The translations under genes and the position numbers were made by a program. Shown here one piece after another: positions 22,167 through 32,130 of a stretch of DNA of 64,000 nt (position 1 is its first letter; each line of letters opens with the position of its first letter). The notes beneath the pieces were generated by a model, which saw only the letters and a program-made list of their open reading frames with translations, had not been told where the DNA came from and ran no database searches. This DNA comes from Pilasporangium apinafurcum. Lineage: Eukaryota > Oomycota > Peronosporomycetes > Pythiales > Pythiaceae. The DNA lies in contig BCKE01000059.1 of NCBI GenBank assembly GCA_001600495.1, positions 35,493 to 99,492 on the forward strand. The letters run 5' to 3'.

Positions 22167-22835
22167 CTTTCGTTCAGCTGGTTTGATGATACTTTCGAAG
22201 GACAGAAGGGGAATTTTATACCATTAATATATTATAACCTTTTGAATTCGATTACTACATTATACATATTATGGAGGTACCTCTATACTGTAAATATTTT
22301 TTTAATTTTATTCGTAAATAATGAATGAGCTAATGCATAAGCAGCAACAGTGTTCTCGAGTGTTTTATGATTCTTAATATGGTGAAGATGCCGACTGACT
22401 AGATCGATTTAAATTGATCATCTGAAGATGCCAAACCGATTCAACGGAGTCATGCGATTTAGTCTTGGGGATGGATATCTCTCAAAACCCCTATCTTCAA
22501 TAGAGGGAGAGAAGCTCCTTATCATCCAATCACCCTTTCAAATGTATAGTACAAGCATTTCGATTGGCTTAATTTTGTTTTTGTTTCGGCTTAACTCGGA
22601 TTAGAAAACCGGATCAGTTCAAACGGTTGACAACCCGAATTATGATGATCCAACATATATAAAATAGTATGAGATGGATATATGGTGTGCATGATGGGGA
22701 TGCCTCTCTTTTTCTCATGAAGAGATCGAGAAAGCCAAGGTCCTGGAAACCAAACTGAGTAGCGCCCACGAACCAGGAACTAGTCTAGTCTATCTTGATG
22801 GTTTGCTGCTTTTTTTTTCGCAATTTTTTTTCTCC
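22167..22835. other. intergenic, NPL4 promoter and ATAD3 3' region
   Basis: AT-rich spacer between two minus-strand genes. It contains TATA-like runs (ACATATATAAAATAG near 22655) and T-tracts just after the ATAD3 stop (22810-22835). No coding region or repeat could be supported. Confidence 0.4.
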
Positions 22836-24590
22836 TCAATCGGAGGCCAGTTGTACAACATCGTGCTTCTCAGAAGGACCTACGTACTTCTTCCACTCCT
22901 CTTTCTGCTTGTGCGCCGTTAAGTGATGGTTCAGCACTTCTTCCATCATTTCACGCGTGAACACCGACGTTGACGAGCCGTATGCGGCGGCCTGGAACGC
23001 GATCACCAGTTTCGAGATCTCACGACCAGAGAATCCATCGATACGTGTTGCCACTTCCTCAAACGCGGAATCGTCAATGTCTTCCACGTAAATTTTCTTG
23101 GCGTGCGAGTTCGTTGGATTACGGATATACTTGTCAAAGTACTGCTGCAACATCCGCACGCGCTCGGAGTGACCAGGCAGTCGGAATTCGACCATTTCAT
23201 CGATACGATCGTTGATAGCCCAGTCGAACTGCTCCGGCTGGTTACTAGCGAACACGATCATGAACTTGTCACTGGCTTCACCCGTGCGGTAGAGGAACGC
23301 ATTCAATGCATTGCGCATGTCTTCACTCATGACAGTGTTGCTACGCTTTTGCAAAAATGCATCGGCTTCATCCACGAAGAGCAATAGACCGCGACGACTG
23401 TGCGACGCCCAGTCAAAGAGCTTGTGGATCTCCGTGACACCTTCGCGGCCGAGTGGAGCAACATCACCACCCGTCAAGATCGCATACTCCAACCCTGAGT
23501 GGCGAGCGAGCGACTTGGCAAACAGTGTTTTACCCGTACCAGGTGGGCCATGAAGCAGCAAATGGCGGAATGGTGCGCGGTTCTTCTTTGTATTGAACGT
23601 CGACACAGCGACGCTGCGCAAGCGTTCATCGAGCTTTGGCTCCAAAACAACGCCTTCTAGTGCATCATGAGGCTTCTGCATACGAAGCAGACGCTTAATC
23701 GACGGCAGTGGATTGGATGCCACTTGAAGTGCCGTTCGACGAGAGGTTTCACGCACCAGAGACGGCTTTCCAAGGCGCGACTCGATGTATTTTCCCGCCA
23801 CACCCGTCGAGACCTTGGCAGTGTAGACACCCAATGCCAGCGCAGTCAAAGAGACAACAGTGGCTGTCAGCTTCTCCTTGTCCTCAACAAACGTCATGAT
23901 TCCGTTGCCTACAGTCGACCCTGCCAACTTGATACCTTCTAACACGGTCTCACGGTATTCCTTGGCACGTACGCGCGCTTCTTCCAAGTGCAAGTCGTGA
24001 TTCAGACGTTCCTGTTTGATTTTACCCTCCACTTCAGCCGCGACACGTGCAAGTTCCGTTTTTTGACGGAGCTCCGCTTCGTAATCCAATGTCTTACGGC
24101 GCGATGCTTCCTGTCGAGCTATCATCTCTTCCTGTTTCTTCAGTTCCTGCTCTTTCATGTACTTTTGCGCCGCCAATTGATCTGCATATTGCTTGCGCTT
24201 CAGTTGGTCCTGGTATTGCGCGCGCTGCTGATTTTGGCGGGTTTCTTCTTCAAGCGTCTTACGACGCTCTTCGCCCTCTTTCTGCACACGCACAATCTCG
24301 TATTGCTTGTAAAGCGCTTCATTCTCCTTAATCTTGGCTTGTTGTTCCATTTGCTTGGTTCGCTCCGTCTCTTTCGCAAGCTGGAAAGCCTCCTTCGCAT
24401 GTCGTGAGCTCTCCAATTCACGTGCAGCCTTTGCAGCGCGTTCGAGTCCGGATGGGTCAAATGAATAACCACCGCCCCCACCACTGCTGGCATTGGCGGC
24501 GGGTTTCGGCTGATTCAACGTTCCGGTGGGCGCATCTGCAGGTGGAGCAGCCTCTGGTGCGGCACTACGTTTACCAAACCCACCAAACAT
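22836..24590 (-). CDS. ATAD3: ATAD3 mitochondrial AAA+ ATPase
   Basis: 584 aa, one exon, ATG 24590. The order of regions is that of ATAD3: a Pro/Ala/Gly-rich start (FGGFGKRSAAP), a long charged coiled coil (residues ~50-210), and a hydrophobic membrane segment (TATVVSLTALALGVYTAKV, ~245-265). The AAA module follows with Walker A LLHGPPGTGKTLFAKSLA (~345), Walker B RRGLLLFVDEADAF (~405), sensor-1 IVFASNQPEQFD and the second-region arginines around INDRIDEMVEF. ATAD3 spans the mitochondrial inner membrane and organises nucleoids, cristae and contact sites. Part of a Fanzor relic lies 180 bp upstream of its start. Confidence 0.93.
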   Translation of the reverse strand: MFGGFGKRSAAPEAAPPADAPTGTLNQPKPAANASSGGGGGYSFDPSGLERAAKAARELESSRHAKEAFQLAKETERTKQMEQQAKIKENEALYKQYEIVRVQKEGEERRKTLEEETRQNQQRAQYQDQLKRKQYADQLAAQKYMKEQELKKQEEMIARQEASRRKTLDYEAELRQKTELARVAAEVEGKIKQERLNHDLHLEEARVRAKEYRETVLEGIKLAGSTVGNGIMTFVEDKEKLTATVVSLTALALGVYTAKVSTGVAGKYIESRLGKPSLVRETSRRTALQVASNPLPSIKRLLRMQKPHDALEGVVLEPKLDERLRSVAVSTFNTKKNRAPFRHLLLHGPPGTGKTLFAKSLARHSGLEYAILTGGDVAPLGREGVTEIHKLFDWASHSRRGLLLFVDEADAFLQKRSNTVMSEDMRNALNAFLYRTGEASDKFMIVFASNQPEQFDWAINDRIDEMVEFRLPGHSERVRMLQQYFDKYIRNPTNSHAKKIYVEDIDDSAFEEVATRIDGFSGREISKLVIAFQAAAYGSSTSVFTREMMEEVLNHHLTAHKQKEEWKKYVGPSEKHDVVQLASD

Positions 24591-24768
24591 TCTTCTGCTT
24601 GTTCAATTCGCTCTCTTTCTCTTGCTTACTGGCGTTTCCGCAGGAACTGGAAATGACTGGCAAAGAGGTAGATCAGTCGTGTGATTTCGTACTTAAGTGA
24701 GTAACCATCATTCTGAGTCATCTAAACACACGCAAACACTATTTGTGTAAACCTGAATCCTAAAACGA

Positions 24769-25345
24769 TTTAACCTTTATTCCCCACTTGTACAACGCGT
24801 TGTACAAATGATGTGGGAAATGAAGATTGCCTTGAGAGTAGACTTTAGGATTCACTGGATGGAGAGATTCCTTGGTGGCTCTTGCTGCGTGTGCAATCAT
24901 CTTGAAAGACCATGTTGACGATCAATCGCGTTTCCAGAAAAATGAAATTATATACCTTGAGTGGGGAGAAAAGATATATGAAGTTAGAAAAATCAAGTAT
25001 ACACCACAAGGCACTTCTCAGGAGTTTGAGAGTTTCTCATTTCGGTGGCATCTCTTGAATCAATCGTTTCCAGCTTCTCAATAGCGAAGCGTATTGAATT
25101 CAAGTATTTACCACCTCAAGTCCATCTATTGAGTGTCGCTTCAACGAAGAAATTGGCAGTAAGGATCTTTATGGTGTGCGGCACTGCAAAAATAATGAAT
25201 GTCATCGCATATTGTGGGACCGTGACATCAATGCCCCAATCAACATTTTGAGACTATTCATCGACCAAGTGAAGAAAAAGAGGAGACTCGAGGCGTTCAC
25301 GAGGAAAGAGAATGAATTGGTACTCGAAATCAAAAACTGAGGTGA
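24769..25345 (+). mobile_element. Fanzor-like element relic (copy D)
   Basis: The left end carries TTTAACCTTTATTCCCCA and then a 20-bp palindrome. The 3' part reads, in frame up to the stop at 25338-25340, IECRFNEEIGSKD...HCKNNECHRILWDRDINAPINIL, then a basic tail ending VLEIKN. C-x4-C followed by W-x-RD-x-NA is the zinc-finger and RuvC-III signature of Fanzor proteins. Just upstream, SIAKRIEF lies in the next frame, so there is a frameshift. The N-terminus, RuvC-I and most of RuvC-II are missing. It lies in the gap upstream of ATAD3, on the opposite strand. Confidence 0.65.
24788..24807. repeat. 20-bp perfect palindrome in Fanzor-like 5' end
   Basis: TTGTACAACGCGTTGTACAA, self-complementary over 20 bases. 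It follows the conserved CCTTTATTCCCCA left-end motif of copy D. The inner 18 bases recur at 47142-47159 next to another Fanzor relic. Confidence 0.9.
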
Positions 25346-25699
25346 TAAACGACCTCACTGCTATGATTCTGGTTACAGGTTGGACTTCCCATTATGCAGA
25401 AGCAGGCACTTCCACAATTGCAAACGAAATTTGACTTGTTCACGAAAGTGGAAGCTTGGTGAAGTGCTTTCTTCCGCTTGTTTAATCTCTTGCTGTTCAT
25501 TCTCGCACATCATCATCCATCTTGAGAGTTTTCGATACGATGATCTCTTCAAATAATGCTAATTGGCAAGGATACGTTTGTACCCACGATGACCTCCATC
25601 AAACTCAAGGAAAATACTGCTGGAGTCCTAGAAAATGAATTACAGATTTTATTGGAACCTCATAAGATCATATCCGATACCAAGGTACGAGTAACTCAA

Positions 25700-26095
25700 A
25701 AACGAGCTCCTATTTTTTGTTCGGGTCTGACTCAACAACAAAAGCTAGTTAAGACTAGACAGCCGCGGAATAAGCATCGCCGACATCTGGACTCGATGAA
25801 TCCAAGAGAGTAGGTGTTCATTTTTGAGAAAGATGTCTCTAATGTGATGTTTGCCTTCCTTTTGCACTGATACTACCATGTCACGCTTTCTGGACAATCA
25901 TTTTGATTTCTCACGCCCTCGATCTCCTCGGGCATGCATTATCACCACTTCGCATTCGTTCTTGAAAAGAAGCAAGCCCATCGTGGAGAATTGGAAATAA
26001 GTTTCTGGTTCTATCGATAGGGATTGCTTCACTTCAAAAAGCACGTCAAAGTCTATCCTACTCGTAGGAGAAATGGGAGATAGAGGTTAAGGTAA
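25700..26095 (-). mobile_element. TnpB/Fanzor-like element relic (copy E)
   Basis: On the minus strand it begins near 26093 with CTATCTCCCATTTCTCC, CTACGAGTAGG and TTTGACGTG, matching the leaders at 17468 and 35165. It retains the same 5' leader and the 3' tail of copy C, including a residual DIFLKNEHLL segment (RuvC-III neighbourhood) near 25840, and the shared GACTCAACAACAAAAGCTAG end. The zinc-finger part present in copy C is deleted. It is non-coding now and ends about 120 bp from the LEA-like gene start. Confidence 0.55.
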
Positions 26096-26212
26096 ATTAG
26101 ATGATATTCATAACTGATAAAATTCGTTAGATGTTTTATAAGGTTAGTTTGACATCCATTTGATTTCCCAACTGGCACATGCCAAGTTGAAGAGCTACAG
26201 TAGATCGAAAAG

Positions 26213-26956
26213 ATGGAGTCATTGGAGTCATTCTGGGAAAAAGCGCGTGCGGGTGCCAGCAGAGCAAGCGGAGCGATGGTCGGCAGGGCCAAAGGCGTCA
26301 CGGACGCGATGGAGGATAAGGCAAAGCAATTGAAGGGTAAAACAGAAGAAACCGCTAAATACCTGAAATACTCGGTCGAAGATAAAGCCAAGCACCTCAA
26401 GGATGTCGTCGAAGATAAAGCGAAAGATGTGAAAGAGAGCGTGGAGGAGAAAGCAAAAGGTGTGAAGGATTCGCTCAAGGAAAAGATGTACGACACTGCT
26501 GCACGTGCTGAGAAGAAAGCGATTGACATGAAAGAGACCGTGGCGGAGAATCTGCAGAAGAACAAGCAACATCTGCAAGAAAGCGCAGAGGAAGAAGCTA
26601 TGCGTTTACGACGTCGCGCTGAAGAGAAGGCGTCTGAACTGGCAACGACAGCCGGTAAAATGAAAGAGCAATCGAAGGAGAAAGCACGCGAGATGAAGGT
26701 AACTGCGCAGGAGAAATTACGTGAATCGATAATGAACAGCGCCGACAAACTTCGCCGGTCATCTTCTGAAGTAGTGGAGAGAATTGACCCACGCACACAA
26801 GCACGACGCATGCGCAACGGCTTGCTGGTTATTGGATTTGCTGGAATTTTCATTTATGGATTTGCGTCCAATTTGCCGAGTGCAGTGGCAAAATATCAGT
26901 TGGAGAGGATTAAGATCCAAGAAGAATCGCGTACAATCTCTAAAGACAAAGCATAA
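26213..26956 (+). CDS. LEA-like amphipathic repeat protein with C-terminal membrane anchor
   Basis: 247 aa, one exon. Residues ~30-150 consist of degenerate 11-residue repeats of the form DKAKxxKexVEE (EDKAKQLKGKTEE, EDKAKHLKDVVEDKAKD, EEKAKGVKDSLKE), as in group-3 LEA and apolipoprotein-like proteins. These predict a long amphipathic helix. A single hydrophobic segment (RNGLLVIGFAGIFIYGFASNL, ~200-222) precedes a short charged tail. This layout suggests a tail-proximal anchor in an organelle or ER membrane with the helix lying on the surface. A role in desiccation or membrane protection is inference from the repeats only. No intron. Confidence 0.7.
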   Translation: MESLESFWEKARAGASRASGAMVGRAKGVTDAMEDKAKQLKGKTEETAKYLKYSVEDKAKHLKDVVEDKAKDVKESVEEKAKGVKDSLKEKMYDTAARAEKKAIDMKETVAENLQKNKQHLQESAEEEAMRLRRRAEEKASELATTAGKMKEQSKEKAREMKVTAQEKLRESIMNSADKLRRSSSEVVERIDPRTQARRMRNGLLVIGFAGIFIYGFASNLPSAVAKYQLERIKIQEESRTISKDKA

Positions 26957-27274
26957 ACACTTCCATTACTTGTTCAGTTGAAGTAAGCCGTTTTATAGCA
27001 GCAGGAATAGTTGGTTAGTTAACATTCTTCAACGAAGAAAAGGCCTTATTTACTGCACGGTTGCTCGTCTTTGCTTTACTTCGCTGCGATCGGGGCGTTT
27101 GCTTGCTTCAAAGAGCAACAACCAGCGAGGTTTCTTGCCTGCCTCTTTTTTTTGCAATTCTCTGCGCCGTTTCTTGCTTTCAATTTTGGCATTGATCCAT
27201 GCCAAGTACTCCGCTTTTACCTTTTTGTACGCATGATGAACTCACAGATCAGTCTTTCCTTCTATTTATCCAAT

Positions 27275-28773
27275 TTAACGACACCTAATTCGCACCTCTG
27301 TCCGCCATTTGACATATTCTTCCTCGTCAAACATGCTGCCACCAGTGCCATCTTCTGATGATATTGCTTCCTCTCCACCTTCTGCTTCCCCATTCTCGTC
27401 TTCTTCTTCTGTGACCGTAAAGGCACTGGGACTCCGCCAACTTTCCGAACTGCTCATACTCCGTTTTGACTCTTTCTTCACCAGCAGTTCGCGTGTACTG
27501 CTGCCATTGGGGCTCAACCCACCCATGGAACGCATGCTTCCTTTTGAATCGAGACGGCGCATGCTCGGTTTACTCAATAGACACTTGCTGGAAGTAGCGA
27601 ACATATTCTGCATCCAGTAACAGATTTGTCAGACCATTTTTCATGATAGAAATATTAATACGTGCTACTTTCACCCTGCTGGACATGCGGTTGAATCGAT
27701 TCGCCTCCATAAACAAACGTCGTTGATGCTGTCGAGGAATTAGGGAAACTTTTTAAGTTAGACTTAACATGATCATCCAGCGTGATGGTAAATAAATCGT
27801 ACCATCTCCAAGTCATTCGGGTCGTCCGATATTTCTAGCGATTGGATGGCTTTCTGTATTCATTTGCCAGATGTCACAGCTGAGTCGCTAAGGTATACAA
27901 CATTCGTTCTAAACACACCCAGCTTACAGTATTGCGTCGTTTCCAGATGGGCATGTCATCAGTAGTGACAGCGTCACCTGCACTTCGACATTCTCTGGCA
28001 GAATCAACATGACAATCGATCAAGTCGGCGTAGTCTTCGTCATGACCGTGGGATTCATCCAAAAGCTTCTCTGTGATCTATTGACCATATTCAATATTAG
28101 TTCCACGTTGGTTCCCATTTCATCTTCAATGTCACACCTCTTCCAAGTCGTTGTAGCTGATCACTCGAGGTAAGCTCAAAAAGGAGCTGAGTGTGCGAGC
28201 AAGGCGTAAAGCAGCGATTTTCTCACCACTTTGTCCAGCATTTTCGTCATACCGCACACTGTTGGCTTTACGAAAGCTTTTCATCGTGTCAATACGCGGT
28301 ATAACTGTCGAAAAGTTATCCTCTGCCTCTTTTGCTTCCGCTTCTTCGTCGTCGTTATCTACAGAAGCATCGTATTCTTCCTCTTCATCCTCAAAATCCA
28401 GCTCATCATCAGGTAGAACTTCCGCAGTGTTATTGGCAATTTTCAGCAATGCAATGGTGCGTGTTCGTCGCAAGATCAGATCAATGTGATCATCCACAGT
28501 CAGCTCCTCTTCGTTACTCCTCTCGTCGTCTGAATCTTCTTCGTCATCGGAACCAAACCTCAGTACTTTCTTCGCCTCTTTTGAAGGAATATTGTATCCT
28601 AAAGAAACACAACGACTCGTAAATTCAGCTTTCATCAGCTCGAGAATGTCATGGTTTTGTGTATTAAGAGTAAATCTCTAGTCACAACGCTCAAACGTAC
28701 GATATTTTAGTTCGTTGACTTGTTCCAATGCCTTTGTGACACGTGTGTGCCTGTCAATGTTTAGCTCTTCCAT
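27275..28773 (-). CDS. acidic protein of unknown function, six exons
   Basis: Exons as I read them: 28773-28701, 28628-28138, 28077-27928, 27853-27803, 27728-27675 and 27607-27275, giving 383 aa. The first (72 bp) intron removes an in-frame TAG. All introns are GT-AG and 60-75 bp, though two donors are weak (GTGTGA, GTACGA). It starts MEELNIDRHTRVTKALEQVNEL. Two very acidic stretches follow (GSDDEEDSDDERSNEEE and DDELDFEDEEEEYDASVDND). Short exons encode KAIQSLEISDDPNDLEM and HQRRLFMEANRFNRMSSR. The Ser-rich end (KRSMSSSESWRSPSAFTV) is again acidic. I recognise no domain. The exon chain is consistent in phase but unproven, and the first two introns are the least certain. Confidence 0.55.
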
Positions 28774-29039
28774 TTGTTATGACGATGCTTGTAGTCAGCT
28801 AATCAACTGACTGACTGTTTTACGAGAAACATAGGCGACATCTATTTATTGTGCGACTGCTCCCGAGAAGCTGTATCTGCTTATTACATTGTCCAGATTA
28901 GAAATTGCATCGTGCTTAAGATGATGAACGACGTCTGTAATGATTGTGTATTGCTTATGTCTTTGCTCTCTTTCATTTCTGCTTTTCATTCACCTTTCGG
29001 TTCTTTGGCTACATCTGAAGAGCTGCTTCCTTCATGTAT

Positions 29040-29440
29040 TACTATTCAGGCTCCTTATTTTTATCCAACGCTTCTTCTGCAGTCAGTCTTTTGGCCAAAT
29101 CGCCATGCAGCAATCGCTTCAAAATATCGTCCCCTCTCCTCACAAATGTTACCACTGACGAGGCAATACTGTGTCAGGCACTATAGCAGATAGCTTCCAT
29201 CATCCACCACTGCACAAATCAAGCTGCATTTGGCCATCTCTTCATTATCTTTTTCCAAAACGAACGATGACTTGCGAGTTTTCAGCGACCATGTTTAATC
29301 ACTTCACCAATTGATGTTGAAGGAGGAAATATCGTAAGCCTTTCGCAATGGTACGACATTATGATGTAATGACTCGCGGCCCACATACTTGGGATAGTCA
29401 TCAATTTTCAATGATCAAATACTGTCTGTATGCATCGCAG
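29040..29440 (-). pseudogene. protein kinase relic
   Basis: At 29150-29048 the minus strand encodes DDILKRLLHGDLAKRLTAEE followed by ALDKNKEPE and a stop. This closely resembles the kinase end motif (DLLxxLLxxDPxKRLTAEEAL). Further upstream (29430-29330), RESLHHNVVPLRKAYD resembles the kinase HPNIVxLxxxYE segment. Between them the frames are broken by stops and the catalytic loop, DFG and APE motifs cannot be found. It is therefore a decayed copy or a very divergent fragment. There is no ATG-led reading frame. Confidence 0.3.
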
Positions 29441-29583
29441 CAGTCTCAGTTTCTGCATTTGTAAATCTAGAAGCACCTCCAATACCCAGGTCTTCCGGTT
29501 CAAAATCAGACTCAGCTTACCTAGCCATCAATGCGAGCTTTTGTATGAAAAATATGTCTTGATGGAAAAGTCAATTTGATGTG

Positions 29584-31813
29584 CTATAGTCTATGCAGGC
29601 CTGTTGCCGATTGTGGCCGCACGCGGGCTTTATTTTTCACTTGCTGCAGTGAAATAAGCGTAGATGGATCGATCGATCGGAACGATCCATTATCAAATTC
29701 CGGAACTTGTGTCACTACGTTGCTATGTCGGAGCTGTACGACTGACGCGCTTCGTGGACGAGCTGGTTGCGTTACGTTTGAGTCGGTATTTAGAGTTTGT
29801 ATGGAAGAATGGTGAGTGCGTAAATCGATTTTATCACTGCGTTGGTCATATATTTGGCGCTCATTGCTGCTTTCCCAGGTCCAGTCTTCGTCCGTGCTAT
29901 CATCGTCTCCATCTACATCATTCCGTAGCAGGGGATCTGCATCCTTTGCATTGGAAACGGTACTCGTATTTGCATGTAGCTGTGATCTTGTTGGTTTTTT
30001 TGTAGTTTGTGCTGTTGTCGCAGTTGCTGACTGGAGAACTAACCGGAATCGCTCTTCAAGGAACTCGTTTCGCCGACGCAATCGCTTGACTTCATTCAAT
30101 GCACAATATGACGAAGACTTGGTTAACCGACGTGCACCATCTACTGGGCGTGGTGGGGATTTGTCTCTGGACATTGTGGCAGTGAGTTGTTTATTAGTGT
30201 TAGTGATCGTCTTGGAACACGTCAGCACGGATTTATCCAGCTCAGAGTGTAAATGGTCACACATGTTCATGAGCTGCATCCGCTCCTGGCGAAATAATCG
30301 GTTTTTCTGCTTATGGTGGTATTCAGACGCAATCATTTTGCGGATTTGCACTTGCATACCCTCCAAATCCTTCTCCAACTGCTCAATCTTTGACCGATAA
30401 TGACTGAGCAGGTATGGATTCTCATTGGCTTGGCTACGAAGCTCCGCTCCACCTTTGATGCCGTCATTGACTGGAGAACCAGCCGCGATTTCGCCAGAGT
30501 GACTGGTAATATTCCCACCGAAATTGAGCAGATTATCCATTGATTCCACGGATTTTAGTTTGATGGAATGACTGCCTATGCCTGCAGCTTTGACTGAAGC
30601 ATGGACTTGAGAATGCTTCACCATCTGCAACGACGTGAACAATCGATTATATTCATCCTTCGTTTGCTGCACCAAATTATCACGCTCTTTTAATGCTCCT
30701 TTCGTACGCAAGAGCTCGGCATCCACATTCTCGAGCTTCTTCTTGAGTTCATCCACCAATACTTTCTGTTTCTTGACTTCTTTTTCCAGTCTGGCACAGT
30801 TCTGCGCCTGAGTTGTGTGGCGATAACCGACAATCTGTTGCTGCATACGCTGAAGTTCTTTATTTGCCTCTTCATTTGTGGCTTTGGCTTTTAGGAGTTT
30901 GGCCTCGCACTCTCCAAGAGCACGTCGTAGTGCCCGAATCTCTACAGTGTCGCCACCATCACAATTAGTACTACCATTTGTCGAGATACTGCTGTTTTGA
31001 GGTGTTAACGCTGAAGCATGAATACTGGCTTTGTCCAACAACTGTTTCTTGTCTTTACGTAAAGTAGTGTTAGCTTCCTTCATAATCTCAAGCTATAGAT
31101 GGATATGCTGTGAGAAGCTCCAAGACATGGGATGATAAAGAGAACGATGAGCCGCATACCTCATGCTGTTGGTTCACCAATTGCTGTTCCTTGTTGCTGT
31201 TTTCCTCTCGTAATCGATGGAGTTCGGTATTTAAAAGTTCTAATGAGCGCTTGTATTGCTTCGTTAGTCGCTGCTTTTCACATTCACTTATTGTGATTTG
31301 CCCCAATGCAATTTCCAACTGTTGCTTGTACTTTGCACTCTCCTCACATTGTTGCTGCATGGCTTCCTGATTTTCTCTTTCGTCACTAATCCATGTACAA
31401 CAATGTATCAGCTGTGCGATTTTTAACTCCCATCAGATGTTGTTATTGCCGCTAGAGCGATGCACTTACAGTGCCTTGCGAGAGGCCATCGTGGCGAGTG
31501 TCTGCCCCATTCTACGTTGTTGCTCCGTCTGCGATGTGAACTGAAGTCTTAACTGTATGCGCAACGCATTCAACAGTGAAATAGGATCTCCCTCCGCTTT
31601 TTTCAGAAATTGTTCCTTCCGCTTTAACCGCGCAAATGGAGTCTCTTGCTCATGGGATGTAGAAGTGATAGTTTCGTCTTCGTCATCTCGCTCTTCAGTT
31701 GCAGTGCTTCGATCCATCACTTCCATGAAGAAATCGACTAAAGCCATTTCCAGACGGTGGAGCCGCTTGAGCTTGACTTGGGCAGCATTTAAGTGGTCTG
31801 CGAGATGTTTCAT
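29584..31813 (-). CDS. coiled-coil protein, possibly ciliary or cytoskeletal
   Basis: Exons 31813-31470, 31385-31160 and 31092-29584 give 692 aa. Introns are 84 and 67 bp, GT-AG, phases 2 and 0. Most of residues 90-330 form a long coiled coil (KQQLEIALGQITISECEKQRL, RLEKEVKKQKVLVDELKKKLEN, SKIEQLEKDLEGMQVQIRKM). The C-terminal third is Ser/Thr/Asp-rich and ends with RPRSASVVQL and RPQSATGLHRL, Ser-Ala phosphosite-like motifs often seen in axonemal proteins. I do not recognise an orthologue. A short upstream open exon (31923-31886, MDQVRPAARVPM) ends in GTACGA, but its phase does not fit the next exon, so I start at 31813. The 5' end is the weak point. Confidence 0.65.
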
Positions 31814-32130
31814 CTAGTAGTACACAAACAATGCATGGCTGTAAGATATTAGTTGAGTGTACGCATATACTTTTAAGCTTCGTACCTCATTGGAACTCGA
31901 GCAGCTGGCCGAACTTGATCCATGGTCTGCACATATTATGATCCTCTGGCGTTCAGGAGATCGCATCACGTCTTGTCTTTTTTAACGTATCGCTATCTCT
32001 ACAAGCACAGCAGATATATTTAGACACGATCATAATTGTGCACTAAAATGCTCGAGTATATGACATAATACCGATCTCCTCGACATAGGTGGCCACCACA
32101 AATTCAATTATCACGTTGCTCATCCGGCCC
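31814..32130. other. intergenic, promoter side of the coiled-coil gene
   Basis: It separates the coiled-coil gene from the stop of the C2/EF-hand gene on the same strand. It may contain a 5' non-coding exon of the coiled-coil gene (see 31923-31886). Nothing else is supported. Confidence 0.35.

Noticed and set aside
28670-28680. In-frame TAG as evidence of a variant genetic code
   Set aside because: All other genes use TAA, TAG and TGA as normal stops. A 72-bp intron explains this one.
31886-31923. Possible first exon MDQVRPAARVPM of the coiled-coil gene
   Set aside because: Its donor leaves phase 2, but the only usable acceptor before 31813 is phase 0, so the join would break the frame.
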